A stretch of DNA of 64,000 nucleotides from Littorina saxatilis (taxonomy: Eukaryota > Mollusca > Gastropoda > Littorinimorpha > Littorinidae): assembly GCF_037325665.1 (NCBI RefSeq), contig NC_090248.1:25063297-25127296 (forward strand), in the 5' to 3' direction. Shown here piece after piece: positions 12,201 to 23,500 of the stretch. Below the pieces are notes generated by a model. It had not been told where the DNA came from. It made no database searches and was given only the letters and a program-made list of their open reading frames with translations. Position 1 is the stretch's first letter. Every line of letters begins with the position of its first letter. The translations under genes and the position numbers were made by a program.

Positions 12201-15200
12201 GTTATCCTTGACAAGTGCGTTTATTCATGCCAACAGAATCGAGCGCCAGAGAAAGAAATTTGTGGGTGTCTGTTTCTTCAAACTTTTCTAACCTATTCCC
12301 TCCAGCCAAAAGTTCTAAACTGCCAATAGAGATCCCAGCACAAGGGAGGAATATTGGCAGCCAGGGAGAAATTATCATCATACTGTACTGACGAAAGGAT
12401 GGAAATAAATGTATGTATGTGTTTGTAAGTGTAACTTAAAATAGATGCCTCAATGTTAAGTTCTTGCTACCAGGCTCTGCACTAGATAAATAAAATATAG
12501 TTAAAAAAATCGGTCTAGGGATGCAAAATAATGAAATAGAAAATCATGTTAAAAAAACCCGGGGATTCCAGCAAAGTCCCCGGTGGGGTCCAGGAAAATT
12601 GGAGCATTTCAGTCATTTTTGACACAATTGTTGGCACTGCATGCAAAGATATGCAAAACAATACATCTACACAGCGCACATTTCAAAAGCCCCCCCCCCC
12701 CCCCCGATACAAAAATTTCTCTCAAAATCTGGAAAGTTATCTGGAAACTATTTTCAAATTCCAGAAGGGAACTTTCAGCCTTGCAACCCTTAAAAATGAC
12801 GTACAGCAGCGGGGCGAGGTTGGTGACTGAGGTACGTGACATCTGGCTTGTCCTGCAAGGCCTCTGCGTCTTTCTCGATGGGCTGCGATGAGTGACTGAG
12901 TGATTCCACGATGGGTGATGGTTCTTCTTTGATTGTCAAGCTTGGAGGGAATGAGCCACCTGGAACAAACCTGTTGGAAAAGTGCAGAAAAAGTTTGTAT
13001 ACTGTAAGTGAGTTTGTGTTTTTTCTTTCTTGTTTAAGAGTAGTTCTGCTAAGATGCATGACATTTCTCCAAAGTACTTCTCCATGATCCTGCTTACCAT
13101 AAAGACGTATCAGGAAGAATTCAATATAAGTCCTGAAGACTTCTGAAGGTGATTCTACTGTACCCATCCCTACCATTGTGATCATTAGAAAAAAGCTGGT
13201 GACAATCTGCAAATGGATCACTTACCTTACGAACCAAGTTACACATTCATCCAACATTTTATTCTTTATTTCAGACATGACCAGCAAGTTCTGTTTATGA
13301 TTAATTTTCCTCTGGAGACTACTAAGTGCTTGACACTTTCGGAAAGTTGCACAACCCACATCAGTTTTGGATTTCAAAACGTGTTTTTCCCGGGGGGGTG
13401 GTGTGCATGAAAAACTGCCCAAATGGGTCGGATTGGCAAAAATCTCAAACAAATCTCAATATCAACCAATCTGACCCAGCGCTGAGTTCCCTCCCAGTTG
13501 GGTATTTTCTAATGCACACCATCCCTGGCGTACAAGCAAGTAGGCACTCACTTCTGAAAGACAGCTGAGTTGACGGCAGGTCGCTGTGGTTTTATTACAC
13601 GGTGCAGACCAGGGTGAGGCAGCAGTGTGGAGGTAGCCACCTTGATGTCACGATGCCCTGACATGTCAGGATGACCCAGCTTTATGGCCGACACAGCCGC
13701 CAGGGCAGCCGGTGATGTCACTGCTGTCACCAGCTGTGGCGCCGCGATAGCAGCAGAATTGGTCACCAAGGTAACACCAGCAGCATGGGCAGCCTGTTCT
13801 TCAGCTTTGGCTTTCAACAACGCTTCCTTTGCTGCCTTGTGCTCCCTCAGCAGATCGTCGAATGACTTCTTGCGCCCTGGTACAGCTCGACGTAATCCCA
13901 GTGCATGAGTCTGCACACAACAAATAAACCCAATATACAATAACATCAAGAAAATATCATTCGATTTTAGTAAGAAGTTTATAATTACAAACAACTATTC
14001 CTGTCTACTAATCAACCCTCTTCATCTTCGTTCATGGGCTGAAACTCCCAAAGTTCACTCTTGTTTTTGCATGAGTGGGTTTTATGTGTACGACTATTTT
14101 TTACCCCGCCATTTAGGCAGCCATACCCTGCTTTGGAGGAATACTAATCAAACAATCTAACATACTGGAATGGCTGTATTTTACCACTCTTTCACCCAGA
14201 AATTGCCCAGCTTACAATCTTAAATACAGCAATGCTTAGTTTATCAATCTTACAACAGCTCCATTTACCAATCTCCATCTATCTGAGACTAGACTAGGAA
14301 TGAAGTGAAGAAACCTTGCATTTTCAAGAGAAGGTTACCAGATTTCCAACATAGCTGATAACCCACAAACCCTCCCCTAATATCTTTTCTCAAGTGATCT
14401 GGGCAACAGGCATATATATTACTGCACCTTGCATGTGAGAGATCTGGTGCAGGGCTTTCCTGATTCGTCCAACTTAACGCCGCAGTGCTTGTTAGCATCA
14501 AACTCACGATCTGCAACAGAAGAATGAAAACAATTTACAGAAAGGCTGTAGACTAACAATGAGGCACTTCAATGCCACAAATAAATATTATGAGTTGACA
14601 TATATACCCGATACATTTTTTAACATAAGTCATAGTTTAAAGGATCGAACAAATGAGTCACTTCAGCGTTGGCCCCTGGTCGGTTTGACATGCGGGTCTT
14701 CTCACAACCAATTTTCCTACTTAGCACACAAACCCAGAAAGGCTGGACTTATTTGCAATCCACCTTACGGACCTATTGTCCTATGAGTCTAGGAACAATA
14801 CTGTTGCTTAACTGATGCAGTTTAATCTCTAATACTTTACTAGAGACTAAAAAAAAACATTGTTGAGGTAGGTACCTTTACAAGGCAAAAACTTGCGCTC
14901 CTTTGGCGACTTTTTGCTCTTGCTGGACGTGGTTATGGGCTGAGGATTCGGCCTGAGAGTGTTGTGCGCAGCTGTCAACGTGGCGGCTAAGGCACTGCTC
15001 AAAGATGCCGTTCGCACAGGTTTGCTGTTCTTGCTCAGCAAAGCGAAGGTGGTGGTTGCGGTGGTGGTGGGGAGGGTGGCAGACATGGGCCGCGTGTAAG
15101 TCACACTGGTAGTCGTTGTGGTCAAGGCGAGGGGCAAGGTGGCCAAGGTGATGGTCACAGGACAGGTGGTGGGAGCGGTCAGACACGGGTGAGTAGAGGT

Positions 15201-17399
15201 TATCATCGCCTTTTTGAGCAGGGCGCCGTTTGTCAGAGTCTTGTCACCGTCAGCCGTAGAGATCACAATGTTTCTGCCCAGCGCCAGTGCTGCAGTCACC
15301 GTTGGGATCGGTGAGTTAGCTATCACATCTCTCAAAGGGGAACTGCTTTCCGGCGTAGGTGCTGTGGCCGCTTTCTTCAGAGAGGCAACTTCCTTGGGAA
15401 TGCGTTCCATCTTAACCACAGGGTTGGTGTTTGCTTTTGCAAACTGCCGAGATGACGATGGCAATGTTTTAGAGTTTCCACCTGCAGATGAGCCTGCAGC
15501 ACTGCCTGGATTGCGTACAGAACTCGGCACTTGCTTCAAGCTTGCTTTGGTTGGTGGTTTAGTGGTTGCTGATGTCTTGCCAAAGCCAGCAACTGGCATG
15601 GACAGTGTCTTTGCAAGTTCTGAATTCAGCGCTTTAGATGTAGCTGCCTGCTCATCCAAAGTTGCAGTGATAGAAGCAACTGGACCATGGCGCATTTCTG
15701 CAACAAAATCAAAAGTGCCATCAGAACATGTGAGATACAAGCTGCATGTCATATGTGGAATAGGCAGACAAACTTAAACATTTTGAAGAAGAATTTATAC
15801 ACAAGATAACTAGAAGAGGCAACACACACAAACCAGACACTTCATCTATTAAATAATGTATCTTACCCATGTGCCTCTTGAGGGCTTGAGGCTTCACCAA
15901 CATGCTGCAGATTTCACATAGTGCCAGCGTGAAGTCCTCTCTTGAAGGACAAAACCCAAAAAGGTCCATATCTGAAGAAGAAGAAAAATCCATAATATGT
16001 TTATATTTCAATCAATCAATCAATCAATATGAAGCTTATATCGCGCATATTCCGTGGGTACAGTTCTAAGCGCAGGGATTTATTTATTTTTATTTTTATT
16101 TTATGCAATTTATATCGCGCACATATTCAAGGCGCAGGGATTTATTTATGCCGTGTGAGATGGAATTTTTTACACAATACATCACGCATTCACATCGGCC
16201 AGCAGATCGCAGCCATTTCGGCGCATATCCTACTTTTCACGGCCTATTATTCCAAGTCACACGGGTATTTTGGTGGACATTTTTATCTATGCCTATACAA
16301 TTTTGCCAGGAAAGACCCTTTTGTCAATCGTGGGATCTTTAACGTGCACACCCCAATGTAGTAATGTACAACTTTATAACTTACACCTATAGATGTAATC
16401 AAAAACACAGTAATTAAAAGTAAAACACTGTGCAAAACATTTTCTTTCAGAGACAAGACATGCAATAATTTAGTATTTGATAAATAAAGAAAAAAAAGAA
16501 ACATGCATGTTTGCTACAGATCTGCCAATGAGATTCGCAACCAGATGTCTACAACTTCAGCCAGTTCAGGACATTCTCAAAAACTGATGTTAAACTGAAT
16601 GTCATTGCATATGATGTAATATCAAGTACTGATACAGAGCTTCAATTTCATTCATATACTGGAAAGGGGAAGGGGCAAAATGAAAACATTGTCAGTGCTC
16701 TTGCAGTCTTGGTTCTTAAATAATCAACCTGCTGCAAAACTGAAAGCAGAAGCACATTTCAGTACTTTCATCCTAGTGGCTCCATTGAAAACAAACACTC
16801 ATTCAACAAATGCACCATAAAAAGATACAAGCAGAAAATTTCCTTTTGTCTATTCTCATTAAAAGTACACACCCAAATAAAAGCCTCAAGTTGTCACTGT
16901 TAACCTTTCACGTTTGTACAAAGCACCATGAGAGTTACATGAGATAATTGTTCCGGGTGTAAACATGCAAACTGAACATCAGAGCGCCACAAAATTGCAC
17001 ATACCCTTCTTGTTGAGTTTCATGCTGTCACCTTCATCTTTTGCATCCGATGTATCGTCTTCCTCATCCTCTGCAAAATAGGAACAACAGATCAAGGTAA
17101 CACGACTCCGGTAGTGTTCATCAATCAACCCAGGCAACACGAATCATACATTGCAACAAAAAAACACAGCAATTATCATGAAATCAAAACTGAACAACGG
17201 GATTGACATATGAAGTATGAGATAAGATCATAACGCTACCATTTCCATCGGTAATGGACATTTTGTCGGCCCAACTAGTCCACGACTGTCCAAGAAACAA
17301 CGAGGGACTTCTGTCTTGAGTCGCCATTTTAGTTTCTTGTTGCTTTCTGCCAAGTCGAGAATAGCCGAGCATGACGTCAACATCGGGTGTTTCCGCCAT
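9206..17399 (-). CDS. ATXN7: Ataxin-7-like SAGA DUB-module subunit
   Basis: Ataxin-7/Sgf73 anchors the H2B deubiquitinase module to the SAGA co-activator in the nucleus (family knowledge). Coding exons, in order: 17399-17240, 17070-17005, 15971-15867, 15697-14876, 14510-14428, 13910-13552, 12970-12805, 12140-12019, 11692-10552, 10053-9984, 9669-9206. They sum to 3558 nt (1185 aa plus TAG) with GT/AG at every junction. Seen in the product: an N-terminal FLGQSWTSWADKM (human: LGQSWNLWVE); a Sgf73-type zinc finger, DLFGFCP then C94, C97, H109, H114; the SCA7 domain ~385-445 with C394, C405, C411, H414 (REFDANKHCGV, CTRSLTCKTHA, GRKKSFDDLL), which in the family binds nucleosomes; a conserved NFGAR block ~590; then a long Ser/Thr/Ala/Val-rich tail with a seven-Gly run and a His5-Gln3-His5 tract at 1042-1054. 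It is longer than human ATXN7 (892 aa). Met25 is an alternative start. Confidence 0.93.
9888..9977. mobile_element. short pogo-like MITE in ATXN7 intron 10
   Basis: The right edge reads GGGGGGTTCCACTGTA, the complement of TACAGTGGAACCCCCC, a terminus typical of pogo/Tigger-type elements. The left edge (AACCTCCATTTTAAG) is a weaker counterpart. Only ~90 bp, no coding capacity. Confidence 0.5.
14018..14138 (-). repeat. family F SINE-like repeat in ATXN7 intron 5
   Basis: Complement of the unit seen at 44895, 55946 and 56475: TATGGCTGCCTAAATGGCGG, then TTTCAGCCCATGAACG, ending in a decayed (GAA)n tail. Reads on the minus strand. Confidence 0.7.
16011..16362 (-). repeat. family A SINE, 5'-truncated, in ATXN7 intron 2
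   Basis: The (TGAT)n tail is at 16011-16028 and the body runs to about 16360, where it stops inside GGGGTGTGCACGTTAAAGAT, missing the tRNA-like head. It is very similar to the complete copy at 18133. ORFs over it are shadows of repeat sequence. Confidence 0.88.
16363..17004. other. rest of ATXN7 intron 2
   Basis: About 640 bp of AT-rich intronic DNA with no recognised repeat or regulatory signal. Confidence 0.5.
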
Positions 17400-17594
17400 A
17401 TGGAAATAAATAATATTATTTCATATTTTAACAGAAGACTAGGGCCACGAATAAAAAGTACATATTTTTCTGATCCTGAATGAATATTTTCAAGGCATAT
17501 ATTACATAGATAGACTAAATTTTTGTCATTTACATTTTTAACGATATCAGCGACAAAATACTATTTTTCGTAGTTAGCTCCCTTCACTTTCAAC
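17400..17594. promoter_or_regulatory. bidirectional ATXN7/THOC7 promoter interval
   Basis: Only 195 bp separate the two start codons, which face apart, so both 5' UTRs and the core promoter must share this AT-rich interval unless transcription starts inside the other gene. No TATA box is placed convincingly for either gene. CGCCAT motifs lie at the ATXN7 start (17395) and inside exon 1 (17322), resembling YY1-type initiator-proximal sites of housekeeping genes; that resemblance is inference. Confidence 0.65.
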
Positions 17595-20500
17595 ATGGGT
17601 ACTTCCATATCAGACGGTACTGTAAAGTTGGCGTTGTATTTCTCGATTATTCATTCTGGTTTTGGTAAATCGTGTATTTGTATACATTATTACGTGTAAG
17701 TTTAAATGATGTATGCATTGTAAATCCTCCCGATTACAGTTGCAGAGGAGATGGGATGAACAAACGAATGCTGGCTTCTCTTTGGCAAACAGTATTGATT
17801 GTAAAGCACTAAAGGAAATACATGTATGACTTGAGCAGATGAGTGAAACTTGAAACGAGAGAGAGATATATATATATATATATATTTATATATATCATAT
17901 TTAAAATCAAGGGGTAATCTTGAACTTTAGCGTGTTAAATTCATAGCTCAGAATCCAGTGACATTCTTCACTTATTTTTGATACAAGTCCATGTAAGCAA
18001 GCCAAATAACATTTGTCGTGAAATTAACTGACGGATTTAGCTCCAAACTTAAGCATAATTAATTAATTTGGTTGTTCAACCGACGAAAATGCACCGAAAA
18101 TGGCGTGCGTTGTCAACCATGGGACATCATTTGGACTGGGTGGCCGAGTGGTAACGCACTTGCGCTCGGAAGCGAGAGGTTGCGAGTTCGACCCTGGGTC
18201 AGGGCGTTAGCAATTTTCTCCCCCGTTTCCTAACCTAGGTGGTGGGTTCAAGTGCTAGTCTTTCGGATGAGACGAAAAACCGAGGTCCCTTCGTGTACAC
18301 TACATTGGGGTGTGCACGTTAAAGATCCCACGATTGACAAAAGGGTCTTTCCTGGCAAAATTGTATAGGCATAGATAAAAATGTCCACCAAAATACCCGT
18401 GTGACTTGGAATAATAGGCCGTGAAAAGTAGGATATGCGCCGAAATGGCTGCGATCTGCTGGCCGATGTGAATGCGTGATGTATTGTGTAAAAAAAAATT
18501 CCATCTCACACGGCATAAATAAATCCCTGCGCCTTGAATATGTGCGCGATATAAATTGCATAAAAAATAAAAAAAATAAAAAATAAAAAAATAAATCCCT
18601 GCGCTTAGAACTGTACCCACGGAATACGCGCGATATAAGCCTCATATTGATTGATTGATTGATCATTTACACGAAAGAGTTGTCTCCCTTGTCCACTCAC
18701 ACGGATAATTCCTTCTTTGACCCATGTAAACAAAATGCATTCGTACAGTTCATCGGAGTTCATTCCGTAACTTCAAAGGGATCGAAAATGACTTGTTATG
18801 ATTACAAGTGCAGGTTCTACAAATTTGGAGACTTAAATTCCTCTGAATTATGAGCTTGGAATTTAACACGCTAAAGTTCAAGATTACCAATCAAGGATAA
18901 GGCACACAAAAAAATAGTCTGTTTACGGTAACCCGACCGACCCTATTTTTTTTGCGTGACCCTAGACTTTTTTTTGGCCTTTGGGAAAAGAAAAAAATAA
19001 CGTAAAAATATGGTTTTTTGGAAAAAACAAAACAAAAAAAACAAAACATCCCGACCTACCGACCCTATTTTTTTGGCCTATGTTACCGTAAACAGACCTT
19101 TTTTTTTTTTGGCCTAAGCCACAAATTGTGTATAAAATAGCTACAATTCTTCAACTTCAGGGGGGATTTGCCCCCCAGACCCCTTAACAAATCTCTTAAT
19201 ATATATATAATAAATACATTTCAAAAAGGAAATCAGAAGACGAGGAAAATAGAGAGTAACTGGAGGCAGCAGTCAATAAACCCATCATTTCTATCTCTGG
19301 ATGATATGACTAACCCATTTTCTGGAACGGAGCCGGTTCCCGTGGGCTCGGGAACCGGCAGTCACCAGTATCTCACAAAATAGCCCTTCTTATTTTTCAC
19401 CTATCTGTCATGTTGCCTTCTTAGCTCAGTCGGTAGCGAATTGCGTTAGAGACCATGAGGTCACAGGTTCGAGCCTTGCCTTTGCCGGCGTCTTTTATTT
19501 TCTTTAATTTCTTTAATGAAAAAATCTGTTTAAGTTATTTAACTTATTTTTCCCCCTCTTAAATGTTGTTACTTTTACTTTGCTCTATTCTTTATTCCAA
19601 AGCTGTTCAGTGATGGAACTGAGATTGCAACAACAAAGCTTACGAGTCACGGCATTGCCCAAATGAATGAATTCGTCCACGAAGCAAACAACGTGTGTCA
19701 CTGGTCCCGAGGCTAGACTGAAGCAGCATTAGTTTAAACAAAATGCAGTATATGAATACTTAACATGGAAACAAACAACAAACATGTTTTTTTATGGCAA
19801 AACATAAATCTTCTTTCAGGGGCAGATCCCCGAGCCAATAAAAAAATAAAAAATAAAGGCAAAATGAGGGCTCAGATTGCACAAGATTGCTCAATTTTTC
19901 TTGTTTTTATCAACATTTTCTGGACCCCCCCTAGGAGCCGGCCTTTGTCATCAAAATGACGGTTTTGGAAGGCAGTCGGGTAATTTGTTTGCTCAGGTTG
20001 CACTAGATCAGTCAATTTTCCTTGCTTTGATCCAAATGTGTATTCTTAAATGAACTTTTTGGAAGGTGTATTAGGGTTTGTCTTTTTGCTCAGATTGCAG
20101 CAGATTGCTCAATTTTTCTTGTTTTGATCAACATTTTTTGGGGGAGCATGCCCCCGAACCCCCATAGGAGGTTTGGGCGCTTCACGTCCCCAACGCAACT
20201 AAATGCCCCGCGCCGTCGATCTGTCCCGAAAAGAAATATTGAAACCCCCCTTATAAATTATTGGATCCGCCCCTGACTTTTCATCAAGACACTTCGAAAG
20301 AATCTCTGATTATAAACTCCTACACAAACACAAAATCATGTTTTTTAGGGTGAGCAGCCATTCGAGCCCCTAGGCTCGGGAACCGACTCGCCGGTGCTTG
20401 AGCCCCCAGGCTCGGGAACCGACTCTCCGGTGCTTGAGCCCCCAGGCTCGGGAACTGGCTCGCCGGACCTCCAGCCACAGCCTTTCTGGAAAGATCTTAG

Positions 20501-23500
20501 CAGAACTTTATCAGAGAGCTTGCACAATTCTTCCTAGTCAGCTTGGGTTCATCTGTATGCCTTATAAAAAACGCTGGCGCTGGACCCGAGTACGCTCCCC
20601 CAGTATGAAAGGTTTTGTCTTGTGCACGTGGATTAAAAAAATAAAAAATAAAAATTATTTATTTATTAATTATTAGAGTAGAACAAGAATTAAAAAAAAA
20701 AATAAAAAAAAAATAGACCGCCCATGCCGGGAATCGAACCCGGATCACTTGGATTAAAAAAATATATATTATTTATTTATTTTACACAATTAAAAAAATT
20801 ATTAGAGTAAAATAAAACATTAAAACGTTCATAATAAACAATAGTAAACAAGAATTAAAAAAACAAAACAAAACAAAATAGACCGCCCATGCCGGGAATC
20901 GAATCCGGATCACTTTGGTCACTGTGTGTCCCTGTCGCTCTCTCTCGTGCTCTCTTGTCTCTCTTTCAGTCTCACCGAGACAAACACTGCATTGTTTTTT
21001 CTTTGCCGAGACCAAATCCCCGCACCCGCTGGCTGGCTTGCAAATCATGCTTTTCTCATCACTCCGTGACATGTTCGGCTGAGGCTGTTCGCAAAGCGAC
21101 CAGCCTCCCACCGCAAAAACTCCCACCGTTAAGAGTGGCTTTTGTGTTTTTTGGGGCATTTAGGTCCCAGGTAACATTATGAAGTTTTAATACGATCAAT
21201 CGGACCTATTATCAAGTTAGTGTATCAACTTTTGAACGAACTGCGCCCAGTAGTTTCCCAGCAATAAGCTGTTAAGTCGAGACGAACAGACAGACAGACA
21301 CACAATTAAAGTCTGCAGGACCCTAGTACTGCGTACTCGGGGAAAATTCCCCACTATAAGGCAAGTGGACCATCATTCTCAGATGCTTCTTGTCTTGGTC
21401 ATGTCTCAACAGATATATGTAAAGCATGAGTTCCCATCTTCTTCTGCGTTCAATGTTCATGGTCATTACCCTTACGGCCTTAGCTCAGTCAGTGGCTGCC
21501 ATGAAGTCTGCAGTCTTCAGTTAAGCAGCTGGTCCCCAGAGCTTAGTGGTGCCCAGGCTGTTGTCTTCTGGCCAGTACCCTTACAGAAATGAAAATGTTG
21601 CTGCAAGGTCGCTGCAAACTCGCAGTGACCTCGCTGTAAACTTATTAGTGCTCTTGGCAGATAGTGTGCAGAGGTCTACTGCTAACCGCGACCTATGGGC
21701 ATACAGCTGTGATCTTGTCGCACACCTCACAGTAATCTACCGCTACCTGCGACCTATTGGCATACAGCTGTGACCTTGCCCTGCACCTTGCAGTAATCTA
21801 CCGCTTGCCATGACTTATTAGCAATGGCATACAGCTGTGACCTTCTCAGGCACCTCGCGGTAATCTACCGCTAGCCGCGACCTATTGGCATACAGGTGTG
21901 ACCTTGTTGCGCACCTTGCAGTAATCTACCACTAAATAGTATTGGCCTGCTGTCTATGAGTTCTCCAAGATGGTGCCTTTAGATGAGATGCTCAAACTGG
22001 CCAGCTTCTCATGCAGTCCATCTATCTGATTTCACAAACTATGTTCATTGACCTGTACATATGTTGTTTTTTTTCTTTTTCATTTTTCATTTTCATTACT
22101 TTATTGTCCCATCGCTGGGAAATTCGGGTCGCTTCCTCCCAGTGGAAAGCTAGCAGCAACGGAGTCGCGCTACCCAGGTGTCTGCGTGTTTAGGTGTATT
22201 CAGCCACCTGCACTTATGGCAGAATGACCAAGGTCTTTTACGTGCCATTGTGATGACACGGGGGTGGGACATGGCTTCCGTCTCTGGGTCTGCACATAAA
22301 GTTGACCCGTGTCCGTCCCGGCCCGAATTCGAACCTGCGACCTTTCGATCACAAGTCCAGTGCTCTACCAACTGAGCTACCGGGCCCCCCTATGTTGTAC
22401 ACATTCTTGTGAAAGATATAAAAAAAATGAAACAAATGATAGGCTGTCAAAACATGAGCACTTGGTCCTGGCTCTCTACTGTGTAAACCAGGTAACAATC
22501 TTCTTGACAATGAGCGAACAACAGTAAGGCTGGTTTAGAAAAAAAGACACTAAAACAGTTGAACCCCCTTTTAAGACCTAAACAAAACCCCGAGAAATTT
22601 GAGTTCCTTAACAGTGAGAAGTCTTAAAAGGGAGGTAAACTTTTAGTGTTTTAGTAAACACACAAAATCTGAAAAAGCAATGTCTTGAAAGGAGAGAAGT
22701 CTTAAATCTAGGGGGGGCATAAGAAGAGTTCCGCTGAATTAAGATCACTAATAAAAAGCTGCATGAGTAAAACTTCTATCATGGTCAGGGTTGTTTGTGA
22801 GTGGATTTCAGACAGTTGGTAGCTTTACATATAATTAAATTGGAAGAGTAGATAAAGTCTTGTTATTTTAAGGAATGGTAGGTACGCTTATTACTTTAGG
22901 CAACACTTTTCATAATATTTCGGATGAGACGAAAAACCGAGGTCCCTTCGTGTACACTATAATAATAATAATATAATAAAGTGTATTTATATTGCGCCTA
23001 TCCCTTACAAAAAACAAAAATATTTGGCTCTAAGCGCATTACAACATGTGTAGGGACTTGGTACAATCAAGTCTGACAAATACAATAACACAATATACAG
23101 TCGGTCTCTTAGGTAAAACTGGGAAAAGCAGCTTCGACATTTGAACACTGCTACTAGAAGATCCTCTAACAATGCATACTGCTTTACAATATGCATTTAT
23201 GTATAAAGAAAGTTAAAGAACATCGAGTTAATAGGAATTAGAAAAGGTTCTTATAATAAAACTATCTAGCGAACGACGAAGAAGAAGAAGAATAAAACTA
23301 TCAATGTCGATGTGTAACAAGTCATTCAACGTAAATGGCCAAAGAACAACAACAAAGCAATGATGATAAAACAGTTATACTCAATGGCTAATAACGAGGC
23401 AGAACTAAATAGTATCGACACAAGATTAAAACAAAACATATTCCTGGAGACACATTTATACATGTATCAACTAATCAATATACAAAATACAGCCCTCGCA

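Noticed and set aside
16029-16361. 110-codon ORF, also seen at 18300-18620 and 24186-24489
   Set aside because: It recurs wherever the family A SINE occurs and is a chance frame across the SINE body, not a gene.
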